From Kiritimatiellia bacterium (GTDB lineage: Bacteria; Verrucomicrobiota; Kiritimatiellia; RFP12; UBA1067): DNA of 6,504 bases. Positions 1-6,504 of this stretch are shown in pieces. The stretch lies in the NCBI GenBank assembly GCA_017430155.1, contig JAFRNO010000451.1:1-6504 (forward strand), written 5' to 3'. Numbering within the stretch: the first letter of the stretch is position 1; each line of letters opens with the position of its first letter. The notes beneath the pieces were generated by a model. The model ran no database searches, was not told the DNA's origin, and saw only the letters and a list, made by a program, of their open reading frames with translations. The position numbers and the translations under genes were made by a program.

Positions 1-3
1 CTA

Positions 4-63
4 ATGCGCATGAAACTCATTCTCGCAACAGCTGCCTGTGCGCTGGCATGCTCCGCATTGGCA
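4..63 (+). other. Sec signal peptide of the AlgE-like protein
   Basis: Residues 1-20 show a basic start (MRMK), a hydrophobic core of Leu/Ile/Ala and an Ala-Leu-Ala cleavage box before Gly21, which fits signal peptidase I. Two cysteines (12 and 16) lie in the core, but neither is preceded by a good lipobox, so a lipoprotein is unlikely. Confidence 0.8.
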
Positions 64-1464
64 GGAACCAATGACGTACCCGTCCTCGAGGAGCCCGTCG
101 ATTCGGCTCTTCAGGCCAATGCCGGAGCCGACGTGCGCATCCGCGAAGAGATCATGCACAACGTGCCCGGGCTGCCCGGCGCGCCGGGCGCCATGGTGCC
201 GCGCGCCTACCGGAAGAACCTCAACCACCTGCGCGTCCGTCCGCGCGTGTGGGGCGAGCTCGACTACGAGGAGTTCACGCTCTACGGACGCCTCACGGAC
301 GAATTCCGCGAGCACTTCATTGAAAACGGCACCAAGCGGAAGTACCGCGCCTACAACTTCCCCGACGAAGTAATACTCGACAGTCTCTGGATCCAGGGCA
401 TGGGGCTCTTCGACGGGTTCTTCGACTTCCGCATCGGGCGCCAGGACCTCTTCGAGCGCGGACACTCCGTGTTCGGCCTTGACCGCACGCTCTTCGACGG
501 GGCGCCGTACGTGGGTTCGCGCAGCTGCTACGCGGACATGATCAAGCTCACCTTCCACACCACCGACACGTCGAAGCTCGACGCCTTCGCCCTCTACGAC
601 AACGGGCGCAACGTCTTCCGCTACGGCAACCGCAACTCCCGCGGACGCCCGATGAACGCCATCCACCCCGGCGACTCGCCCGAGATGGACGAGTGGGGCG
701 GCGGACTCGTCTGGCACGATCTCCTCTTCGAAAAGCGCCTTCCCTACAAGCTCTACATAATCCACAAGCACAACGAGGACTACACCGCCTTCAACGGACG
801 CCACGTGCGCGACAAGCAGCTCTCCACCTTCGGCGTGCTCCTCCAGCCCCAACTCACGGAGAACCTCTCCTTCGAGTTCGAGGGCGCGCATCAGTTCGGC
901 ACGGCCGACAGCGGCCGGAAGCAGGCGGGCGGAACGATGGGCTACGCGGCCGTCGACGTGCACAAGGACCGCGCGTCAGCCGGCTACAAGCCCTACTCGC
1001 GCCTCAGCGCCTACTACCTCTCCGGCGACAAGCACCGTACGGGCGAAGACGACAACGACACGGCCTGGGATCCGCTCTGGGGACGCTGGCCGCAGGATTC
1101 CGAGATGTTCCAGTACGGCACGCTCTACGGCCTCGGCTACTGGAGCAACATGCTCTACACGAAGGCTGAGCTCGGCGTCGACATCGGGCCGCACCATCGC
1201 GTGGCAGCGTACTCGGGACCGATCTACGCCGCCGTGCAGGACCATCTGGGCCATGCCGACGGATCCGGCGACAGCATGTTCAAGGGCGTCCTCTCCGTGC
1301 TGCGCTACGACTTCCCGCTCATCCTCGCCCCGAAGAACGCGCACGGCACCGACCGCTTCGAGGTCTTCGGACACATCATGGCGGAAATGTTCAACCCGGG
1401 CGACTACTACGATTCGTCGCGCCCGGCGTACTTCATCCGCTGGGAAATCACCCTCAAGTTCTAA
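4..1464 (+). CDS. Alginate-export (AlgE-like) family outer-membrane beta-barrel protein
   Basis: Predicted exported 486-residue porin-like barrel that would let a small or polymeric solute cross the outer membrane; the substrate is unknown. Seen: a signal peptide (residues 1-20), then alternating polar/aromatic strands typical of a barrel. Motifs resembling the Alginate_exp family include NHLRVRPRVWGEL (74-86), the GRQ strand (145-147) followed by LFDG (163-166), and an acidic loop after SGD (340-342) leading into WDPLWGRWP (355-363). The protein ends in a strand closing with terminal Phe (RWEITLKF), the usual C-terminal signal for BAM-dependent barrel insertion. Start: ATG at 4 gives MRMK; ATG at 10 (MKLI) is equally plausible, and no ribosome binding site can be judged because only three bases precede. 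No alginate or other polysaccharide genes are visible, so the family name should not be read as a substrate. Barrel assignment is firm; the exact family is less so. Confidence 0.75.
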   Translation: MRMKLILATAACALACSALAGTNDVPVLEEPVDSALQANAGADVRIREEIMHNVPGLPGAPGAMVPRAYRKNLNHLRVRPRVWGELDYEEFTLYGRLTDEFREHFIENGTKRKYRAYNFPDEVILDSLWIQGMGLFDGFFDFRIGRQDLFERGHSVFGLDRTLFDGAPYVGSRSCYADMIKLTFHTTDTSKLDAFALYDNGRNVFRYGNRNSRGRPMNAIHPGDSPEMDEWGGGLVWHDLLFEKRLPYKLYIIHKHNEDYTAFNGRHVRDKQLSTFGVLLQPQLTENLSFEFEGAHQFGTADSGRKQAGGTMGYAAVDVHKDRASAGYKPYSRLSAYYLSGDKHRTGEDDNDTAWDPLWGRWPQDSEMFQYGTLYGLGYWSNMLYTKAELGVDIGPHHRVAAYSGPIYAAVQDHLGHADGSGDSMFKGVLSVLRYDFPLILAPKNAHGTDRFEVFGHIMAEMFNPGDYYDSSRPAYFIRWEITLKF

Positions 1465-1470
1465 CCGTTA
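1462..1470. other. Convergent stop codons in a 9-base inverted repeat
   Basis: The forward gene ends with TAA at 1462-1464 and the reverse gene ends with TAA read from 1470-1468. Only three bases (1465-1467) separate them. The nine bases are an inverted repeat with one central base (TAAC, C, GTTA). I see no GC-rich stem followed by a T-run on either side, so no intrinsic terminator is called. Transcripts from the two genes probably overlap at their 3' ends. Confidence 0.6.
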
Positions 1471-2640
1471 CAGGCCGCCCATGATGAGCGAGCCGAAGGT
1501 CGAGACCGGCGTCGTGTCGCGGTAGTTGTCCACGATCTGGCGCACGTCCTTGATGAGGGCGTTCACCTCGTTGTACAGCTCCTGGTCGGTCATGAGCTTG
1601 CCGAGCGTGCCCGAGCCCTTTGCCAGGCGCGCGGACACGCCGTTGAGGTTCTCCAGGAGCTCGGCAGCGTCCGCCCCGAGCTTCTTGTCGTAGACGAGGC
1701 GTCCCGCGAGGCCGTCACCGGCCTTGAGGTCGTCCGTCACCTTGCGGATGTTCGCGAGCGCCGCCTTGAGATCGGCGTAGGCGGTGTCGTTCGTGGACAG
1801 CAACTGCCCGATTGTCCCCTCGCCGCGTTCCACGCGCGCGGAGATTTTGTCGATGTTCGCGGCGGCCGACTTCACGGTGTCGAGCGCCTCCTTCGCCGAG
1901 GCGAGCGCGCTGCGGATGTCGGCGTGGACGACGTCGTTCGTTGAGAGGAGCTTGCCGACCGTGCCCTCGCCGCGCTCCACGCGCGCGGAGATCTTGTCGA
2001 TGTTCGCGGCGGCGGACTTCGCCGACGCGATCGTGTTGCTGAGGGTGTTGTAGACGGAATCGTCCGAGGAGAGAAGCTTGCCGACCATGCCCTCGCCGCG
2101 CTCCACGCGCGCCACGATGGCGTTGAGGTTGGCCGCGGTGGTCTCGAAGTTCGTCACGATGCTCCGCACGTTGCCGTCCGACGTGAGGTCATTCAGGTTG
2201 CGCGCGATGGCGCCGAGGTCGCGCATCCAGTCGACGGGAGGTTCGCCGTGGAAGACCGTCGTCGCGAGCGGAAGAGGTTCGCCCGTTCCCTCCTCCAGCA
2301 GCAGGTAGTTGCCGCCGAGCAGGGAGAGCGCCGACACGGACACGCGGTAGGACTTGCGCAGCACGACGTCGTCGTCCACCGACACCTGCACGAGGATGTT
2401 CGACGTCCCGAGCGTGATCTTCTCGACGGATCCCACCTTCATGCCCCGGTAGACCACGTTGTCGCGCTCCTTCAGTCCGCCCACGTCCTTGAAGGCGATC
2501 GTCGCCTGCGCGCGCTGACGTCCGAACACCATGTCCACGCCGGAGATAATGATCGTGAAGTACCCCAGCAGCGCGATCACGGCCACCATGAATATTCCAA
2601 CGACCACTTCTGAAAAAACGTCGCTGTTTTTCCTGCTCAT
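1468..2640 (-). CDS. MCE/MlaD-family lipid-transport protein with long repeat-bearing C-terminal tail
   Basis: Likely the inner-membrane-anchored, periplasm-facing substrate-binding subunit of an MCE-type phospholipid ABC transporter (the MlaD role). Seen in its 390 residues: a short cytosolic start, one transmembrane helix (about 12-33), then one MCE domain (about 45-118) with typical elements FKDVGGL (50-56), YRGMKVGSV (64-72) and SLLGGNYLLLEEG (106-118). From about 140 to 375 there is a long, predicted helical, Ala-rich tail with five Gly-rich repeats. The protein ends TPVSTFGSLIMGGL. Family members with one MCE domain form hexamers, and long helical tails in PqiB build a needle; a similar role here is inferred. 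The start is supported by GGAG eight bases upstream. The gene lies 36 bases after the macroglobulin stop on the same strand, so cotranscription is likely. MlaE/MlaF partners are not in the window, and the gene symbol is withheld for that reason. Confidence 0.9.
   Translation of the reverse strand: MSRKNSDVFSEVVVGIFMVAVIALLGYFTIIISGVDMVFGRQRAQATIAFKDVGGLKERDNVVYRGMKVGSVEKITLGTSNILVQVSVDDDVVLRKSYRVSVSALSLLGGNYLLLEEGTGEPLPLATTVFHGEPPVDWMRDLGAIARNLNDLTSDGNVRSIVTNFETTAANLNAIVARVERGEGMVGKLLSSDDSVYNTLSNTIASAKSAAANIDKISARVERGEGTVGKLLSTNDVVHADIRSALASAKEALDTVKSAAANIDKISARVERGEGTIGQLLSTNDTAYADLKAALANIRKVTDDLKAGDGLAGRLVYDKKLGADAAELLENLNGVSARLAKGSGTLGKLMTDQELYNEVNALIKDVRQIVDNYRDTTPVSTFGSLIMGGL
1786..1869 (-). 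repeat. Direct repeat copy B within the MCE gene
   Basis: These 84 bases encode residues 258-285 (SAAANIDKIS, ARVERGEGT, then GQLLSTND). By my hand alignment they match 1933-2016 at 72 of 84 positions without gaps, at an offset of 147 bases (49 codons). Most differences are silent or fall at the 3' end of the unit. The pattern fits an intragenic duplication of about one repeat. Confidence 0.8.
1933..2016 (-). repeat. Direct repeat copy A within the MCE gene
   Basis: These bases encode residues 209-236 (SAAANIDKIS, ARVERGEGT, then GKLLSTND), the partner of the copy at 1786-1869. A more diverged third copy lies further upstream in the gene (residues 167-194, about 2059-2142), sharing ARVERGEG and GKLLS. 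Confidence 0.8.
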
Positions 2641-2676
2641 TTCCTGTTCTCCATCCTGTTTGCTGACAAAGGTTCC
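2641..2676 (-). other. Short intergenic spacer, macroglobulin to MCE gene
   Basis: These 36 bases separate the macroglobulin TAG from the MCE ATG. They contain the MCE ribosome binding site and no hairpin or T-run resembling a terminator, and there is too little room for an obvious independent promoter. This supports one transcript for both genes. Confidence 0.65.
2649..2652 (-). promoter_or_regulatory. Ribosome binding site of the MCE gene
   Basis: On the minus strand GGAG is followed by eight bases (AACAGGAA) and then the ATG at 2640-2638. The spacing is suitable for a Shine-Dalgarno site and supports this start over alternatives. Confidence 0.7.
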
Positions 2677-5600
2677 CTACCGCTCCACGCGGATGCGCCG
2701 CGGCGCCGTGCGGGCACGCACGGCGGGGTCGTACATCGCCTCCACCGACACGCCCGGTGCGATGAAGTCGCCCGAGCTGACCACACGCACCGCGTAGTAG
2801 GCGCGCGCCATGCGTCCCTTCTCGCCCGAGTCGCAGAAGCGCTTCGAGAAGAAGAGCATGCGGTCGTCGCGCATCTCCCGGCGCATTTCCCAGTCAAGCG
2901 TCTTGGCGTCGTCGATCCAGGGATAGGTCGACCCGTCGACGCGCGTGTTACTGGCCTCGAAGCAGGCCGGCAGGAGGTCCTCGACCACGAGATCGGAGTA
3001 GACGCGGTTCTGACGGTCGCCGACCGTGAGCTCCACGACCACGAGGTCGCCGCGCGAAAGCTGGTCGAGATTGGCCTCCGAGCCGTCCGAGAGGAAGTAG
3101 CGGCGCGTGATCTGGATGCCCTCGACCACGGCCGGCAGGGATGCGGCGTCCGGCAGGGCGAGGCAGGTGGCCGTCACGTACGCAGGACCTTTCCCGGCGT
3201 TCGTCAGAACCACGTCGCCGCCGCCGCGGAGGACGTGCACCTTCTTCACGGGGAGCTTCGTCTCGCGGCCGTCGGCCACGCACGTCACGTCGGGGTCGCC
3301 CTTCACCGCGCGCGTCCGGTACCAGGTGCCGAGCGCGAGCAGCGCGTGCGCGTTCCCGGCCGTGGTGCCCCAGTGCGCGTTCTCCTTGCCGCGGCGGTCG
3401 TTGAGGTAGACGACGAGCCCCGGCAGGCGCGCGTCCTGCGGATCGAGGTCCATGAGCGCGAGGATCGCGAAGGACGCCGTCTTCACGTCCTCCGTGGGCA
3501 GCGAGGCGGTGAGTTCCACGGCGCGCGCGCGGTCGCCACCGCGCACGAAAGCGCGGGCAAGGCGGACGCGGTCGAGCGTGGACAGCTGCGCGCGGCGGTC
3601 GAACCAGTACAGCTGGCGGTCGGCGTCCGGCGCACCGGCAAGCGCCAGGTTGTGGCAGGCGTAGACGCTCGTCGTGGCGTTCGTGGACATCGCCCACGTG
3701 CGCAGGAACCCCTTCACGTGCGCGAGCTGCTGGGCGGGGACCTTGAATCCGGCCGCATCGGCCTCCACGAGGAAGTGCGCGGCCCAGAGCGACACGCCGC
3801 GGTCCCAGGGCGGATAGGAGCTGTCGGGCCACATCGAGAAGTCGTTCGAGTGGATCATCGACACGACGCGGCGGATGCCCGCGTCCACGGCCTTCTGCGA
3901 ATCGGCGGCGGTCGTCGTCTCTTCCACGGGCAGCATGTTCAGCACGCCGCCGGCGGCGATAAGCGGGAAGACGCGCGAAACGGTCTGCTCAAGGCACCCG
4001 TGCGGATAGGCGGCGAGGTACTCGAGCGCGGAGGCGAGTTCGCCGAGGCCGCTGGACGAGACCCTGAACGTGCGGCGTGCGGCTTCGGGCAGCACGGCGG
4101 CCGTGTTGCGGAAGGTGTGCGATTCGCCCGCCGCGAGGCACGCCGTCTCGGCGGTCTTCGTCCACGCGGCGGCCGGACGCACCGGCAGGTCGATCGTGAC
4201 GGTATGCTTTTCGCCCAGGCCCTCCGAGGTGAAGACGAGATGCCCTTCGCCGACGGAGGAGGAGGCGACGACCGGTATGGTGATCGTCTCGGAGGCGTCG
4301 TTGGCGAGCTTCACCGATCCCGCGGCCGACGCGCCGGACGCGCAGGCGGCGGAACCGTCCACGCGCAGCCCGAACGAGGCCGTGCCGTCCTTCCCGCTGC
4401 GGTTGGAGAGCGTGATCGTGGCGTTGAACGTGTCGCCCGGCGCGGCGAAGCGCGGCGCGTCCGCCTGCATCACGAGGTTCGGCGCGACCTTCGCCTGCAC
4501 GGCGCCGGCGCCCGTGGCGCGCGTGTTGTACGCGACGGCCGTCACGCGCACCTCGCCGACGAACTCGGGCAGCGTGAACTTCACGTCGGCGCGTCCGTCC
4601 TTCAGCGGCACGTTCAGCTTCCAGGTGCTGAGCGGCTTGAACCGCCGGTTCGGCACGGGGCTGATGCGGCTGAACAGGTCGTCGTCCGCGCCGCCGCCCA
4701 TCTTCACGCCGGAGCGCTTGAGGCGGTCTTCGACGATGGGCAGCAAGTAGTTGTAGAGGTCATAGAGCGGGTGGAAGGCGTCGCGCGTGGCGCCGAACCA
4801 GGCGACGGGATCGGGCACCTTCTCGTCCGTGAGGATGTGGATGCCCTCGTCCACCACCGTCACTGCTGCGTATGTGCCGCGCACGCCGTCGGAGCCCTGC
4901 GCGCTCACGTGCGCCACGAGTTCGCTGCCGCCCGTGTCGCCGCACGTCACGTCCGCCGCCACGTGCACGTCCAGCGCGCTGTCGCGCGTGGCGACCTTGA
5001 TCGGCACCACGCCCCAGGCGCGGTTCGCGGCGTGCCGCTGGCCGGCCGTGGCGGACTGCACCACGCTCAGCGCCACGTCCACGCCCGGGGCCAGCTCCGC
5101 CTTGACCGGCTCGAGCTCGATCTCGGCCGTCGCGTTCGTGAGCGCGATGACGCGGGAGTAGGCGACGTCGCGGTTCATCACCTCCAGCCAGGCATACCCC
5201 TTGAACGGCGCCTTCACCGCGATGCGCGGCACGTCGCCGGGATGGTAGAGCGGTTTGTCCGCCACGAGCGTCACGTGCGACGGCGTGGCGAGCGAGGTCC
5301 GCACGGACGCGTCGTCGTCCGCGCCGCCCACCCAGTAGGACGCGCCGAACGAGGCGTCGGTGGCGGGGTCGCGCAGCGTCACGGCGTAGTCGCCGCAGGA
5401 CGAGCGGGGCACTTCGAGCGTGGCGACGCCCTCCGCCGTCACGCCCACCTCCACGGGCGCGCCCATCGGGTAGCGCACCTTGTCGCTCATCCACTCGAAG
5501 AAGCCGTTGTCGTTGCGCTTGAGTCCGTAGACGTGCTCGATGCGCTCGAAGCGGGCCTCGAGCTTCCGCGCGCCGGCGTGCGGCGTGCCGTCGGGATTGA

Positions 5601-6504
5601 CGAGCGCCACGCGGCACGCCTGCGGCCGGCTGTTCTCGCGCAGCACGTCCGGCAGCATCACGCCGATGTAGTAGGGGTAGACGTGGAGCGTGCAGGTGGC
5701 GCGGCCCGCGGCGGGACGTCCGCCCGTCTCGAACACAAGCCCCTGCGCCGTCATCTTCACGGCCGCCCGCGGACGGCTCCGCGGCGGCAGCGCGGCCGCG
5801 AACTCGGCGCGCCCCTTGGCGTCCAGCGTCTGCTTGTTCAGCGTCTCGTAGTTCGGCTGGAGACGGCGGTTCTCGTCGCCGAAGCGGAACTTGTTCCACC
5901 CGCGCGGCGCGAACGGTTCGTCCGCGAACGACACGGCTCCCTCGACCGGCAGACCCTTCGCGGGGCCGCCGAAGAGATGCTCGGCCGCGACCGTGAACGC
6001 GATGTTCGATACGGAGAGGTCGGCCGGCGTCTCCACCTTCACGCGGATCTGCGGCGGCACGAACTCCTCGATCCGGATGTCCCGAGAGCCGATGACGACG
6101 TCGGGGTCTCCGGGCACGGCGACGTCGATGCACCACCTGCCGCTCATCTGGCTGTCCGTCACGGCGAAGGATTCCGCCGCCACGGCGCCCGTCCGGTCAA
6201 CCATCTCGGTCTTCGAGTCGAAGAGCCTTCCGTCCGGGTCGATGAGCTTGACCTTCACGGGAAACGCCTTCTTCGGCGCATTTCCGTCCGCCCCGCGCAG
6301 GAGCGCGTGCACCAGGATTTTCTCGTTGTGGCGGTAGATGCCGCGGTCGGTCCACACGAACGCCTCGAACGCGTTCTTCGCCACGTACTCCCGGCGCGCG
6401 CCCTGCTCGATCGTCTCGTCGAGGGGCTTGCTGAGCGCGAGGAAGGACATGTCGCCGCCGTTCTTCCGCGAGGCGACGACCGCGAACGTGTCCGCGTCCT
6501 TCGC
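2677..6504 (-). CDS. Alpha-2-macroglobulin family protease trap (5' end beyond the window)
   Basis: Predicted periplasmic broad-range protease inhibitor: cleavage of a bait segment triggers a conformational change and the thioester covalently captures the attacker. The reading frame has no stop up to the right edge, giving at least 1275 residues. The 18 residues before the Met at 6450 (KDADTFAVVASRKNGGD and one edge codon) fit the family, so that Met is internal. Counting from the edge: MG2-like segment with TDRGIYR (52-58), IRIEEFVPP (143-151), ADKPLYHPGD (415-424), VVDEGIHILT to PDP (550-566), bait segment (about 589-629), FVGEVRVTAVAY just after it, thioester GCLEQ with Cys837, a helical toroid domain (about 837-1075), and a final domain from about 1135 with VVEDLLPACFE, EMRDDR and VEAMYDP. 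The domain order matches the E. coli YfhM type (about 1650 residues), so roughly 300-400 N-terminal residues are missing, including the signal or lipobox. It ends in TAG, 36 bases before the MCE gene. Confidence 0.95.
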   Translation of the reverse strand, partial: AKDADTFAVVASRKNGGDMSFLALSKPLDETIEQGARREYVAKNAFEAFVWTDRGIYRHNEKILVHALLRGADGNAPKKAFPVKVKLIDPDGRLFDSKTEMVDRTGAVAAESFAVTDSQMSGRWCIDVAVPGDPDVVIGSRDIRIEEFVPPQIRVKVETPADLSVSNIAFTVAAEHLFGGPAKGLPVEGAVSFADEPFAPRGWNKFRFGDENRRLQPNYETLNKQTLDAKGRAEFAAALPPRSRPRAAVKMTAQGLVFETGGRPAAGRATCTLHVYPYYIGVMLPDVLRENSRPQACRVALVNPDGTPHAGARKLEARFERIEHVYGLKRNDNGFFEWMSDKVRYPMGAPVEVGVTAEGVATLEVPRSSCGDYAVTLRDPATDASFGASYWVGGADDDASVRTSLATPSHVTLVADKPLYHPGDVPRIAVKAPFKGYAWLEVMNRDVAYSRVIALTNATAEIELEPVKAELAPGVDVALSVVQSATAGQRHAANRAWGVVPIKVATRDSALDVHVAADVTCGDTGGSELVAHVSAQGSDGVRGTYAAVTVVDEGIHILTDEKVPDPVAWFGATRDAFHPLYDLYNYLLPIVEDRLKRSGVKMGGGADDDLFSRISPVPNRRFKPLSTWKLNVPLKDGRADVKFTLPEFVGEVRVTAVAYNTRATGAGAVQAKVAPNLVMQADAPRFAAPGDTFNATITLSNRSGKDGTASFGLRVDGSAACASGASAAGSVKLANDASETITIPVVASSSVGEGHLVFTSEGLGEKHTVTIDLPVRPAAAWTKTAETACLAAGESHTFRNTAAVLPEAARRTFRVSSSGLGELASALEYLAAYPHGCLEQTVSRVFPLIAAGGVLNMLPVEETTTAADSQKAVDAGIRRVVSMIHSNDFSMWPDSSYPPWDRGVSLWAAHFLVEADAAGFKVPAQQLAHVKGFLRTWAMSTNATTSVYACHNLALAGAPDADRQLYWFDRRAQLSTLDRVRLARAFVRGGDRARAVELTASLPTEDVKTASFAILALMDLDPQDARLPGLVVYLNDRRGKENAHWGTTAGNAHALLALGTWYRTRAVKGDPDVTCVADGRETKLPVKKVHVLRGGGDVVLTNAGKGPAYVTATCLALPDAASLPAVVEGIQITRRYFLSDGSEANLDQLSRGDLVVVELTVGDRQNRVYSDLVVEDLLPACFEASNTRVDGSTYPWIDDAKTLDWEMRREMRDDRMLFFSKRFCDSGEKGRMARAYYAVRVVSSGDFIAPGVSVEAMYDPAVRARTAPRRIRVER
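3985..3999 (-). other. Thioester motif (GCLEQ) of the macroglobulin
   Basis: The codons read GCLEQ, preceded by AAYPH. In this family the Cys (codon 3996-3994) and Gln (3987-3985) form the internal thioester that attaches to a captured protease. Both residues are intact, so this copy is predicted to be capable of covalent trapping, unlike family members that have lost the motif. Confidence 0.93.
4618..4740 (-). other. Probable bait region of the macroglobulin
   Basis: Residues 589-629 from the window edge lie between the conserved VVDEGI...PDP block and the FVGEVRV strand, where bacterial family members carry the bait. The segment is low in regular structure, with a GGGADDD stretch, two prolines around SPVPN, and nine Lys/Arg in 41 residues. 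The exact borders are inferred from position and composition. Confidence 0.6.

Larger units (their letters stand above)
1591..2112 (-). repeat. Five-copy Gly-rich repeat array in the MCE tail
   Basis: Within the MCE protein, residues 177-350 carry five related motifs: GEGMVGKLL (182-190), GEGTVGKLL (224-232), GEGTIGQLL (273-281), GDGLAGRLV (308-316) and GSGTLGKLM (342-350). Start-to-start spacings are 42, 49, 35 and 34 residues, the first three being multiples of seven. The first three copies follow an ARVER segment. The stretches between motifs are Ala/Leu/Asp/Lys-rich and look helical. The Gly motifs probably form regular breaks or turns between helical segments of the tail; this is inference. 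Confidence 0.85.

Noticed and set aside
34..51. Possible lipoprotein cysteine (Cys12 or Cys16) in the barrel protein's signal peptide
   Set aside because: The residues before each Cys (TAA and ALA) do not match a good lipobox, while a clear Ala-Leu-Ala signal peptidase I site follows, and the rest of the protein is a barrel.
1..963. Long open frame (320 codons) antisense to the barrel gene
   Set aside because: Its product is a Val/Glu/Ala-rich sequence without domain character, and the plus-strand frame has a signal peptide, barrel strands and a terminal Phe. Long antisense frames are common in GC-rich genes.
1786..2142. Repeats at first glance like a CRISPR or tandem non-coding array
   Set aside because: They are in-frame protein repeats at uneven spacing (126 and 147 bases) inside an intact coding sequence, with no unique spacer pattern.
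2637..2654. Five-codon mini-frame (MENRK) whose TGA overlaps the MCE start as ATGA
   Set aside because: It looks like translational coupling, but its ATG has no properly spaced ribosome binding site (AGG sits directly against it), and the GGAG inside it serves the MCE start. Chance is the simpler explanation.
4070..4750. 226-codon plus-strand open frame opposite the macroglobulin
   Set aside because: It lies fully inside a gene with clear family motifs on the other strand, and its translation shows no recognisable domain or signal peptide.
4760..6136. 458-codon open frame on the minus strand overlapping the macroglobulin
   Set aside because: The product is extremely Arg/Gly/Ala-rich with no motif, a typical out-of-frame reading of GC-rich coding DNA; the macroglobulin frame is unambiguous here.

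Overview
The window holds two complete protein-coding genes and most of a third, packed with almost no non-coding DNA. It is GC-rich throughout. All three products belong to the cell envelope of a diderm (Gram-negative-type) bacterium: an outer-membrane beta-barrel of the alginate-export (AlgE-like) type, an inner-membrane-anchored MCE/MlaD lipid-transport protein, and a periplasmic alpha-2-macroglobulin-like protease trap. The mix and style of these proteins suggest a member of the Verrucomicrobiota/Kiritimatiellota/Lentisphaerota (PVC) group. That placement is an impression from protein style, not a demonstrated assignment.

Layout. Positions 4-1464 (+) encode the exported barrel protein, whose promoter and ribosome binding site lie outside the left edge. 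It converges on the minus-strand MCE gene (1468-2640) with only three bases between the two stop codons. Upstream of the MCE gene on the same strand, 36 bases away, is the alpha-2-macroglobulin gene (stop at 2677). This gene stays open through the right edge, so its 5' end, including any signal peptide or lipobox, is missing. The methionine at 6448-6450 is internal.

How they may work together. The macroglobulin and MCE genes look like one transcription unit read right to left, and the MCE gene has a clear GGAG ribosome binding site. The best-known bacterial neighbour of this macroglobulin family is the penicillin-binding protein PbpC, so pairing with an MCE protein is less usual and hints at a link between envelope defence or repair and lipid transport. 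No MlaE/MlaF permease or ATPase is visible. The barrel gene is on the opposite strand and need not be functionally linked.

The most distinctive sequence feature is the C-terminal tail of the MCE protein. It carries five copies of a Gly-x-Gly-x-x-Gly-(Lys/Gln/Arg)-Leu motif spaced 42, 49, 35 and 34 residues apart, with an apparent insertion of exactly one heptad between two near-identical repeats. I found no RNA genes, mobile elements, CRISPR arrays or convincing terminators, and no clearly new multi-gene system.
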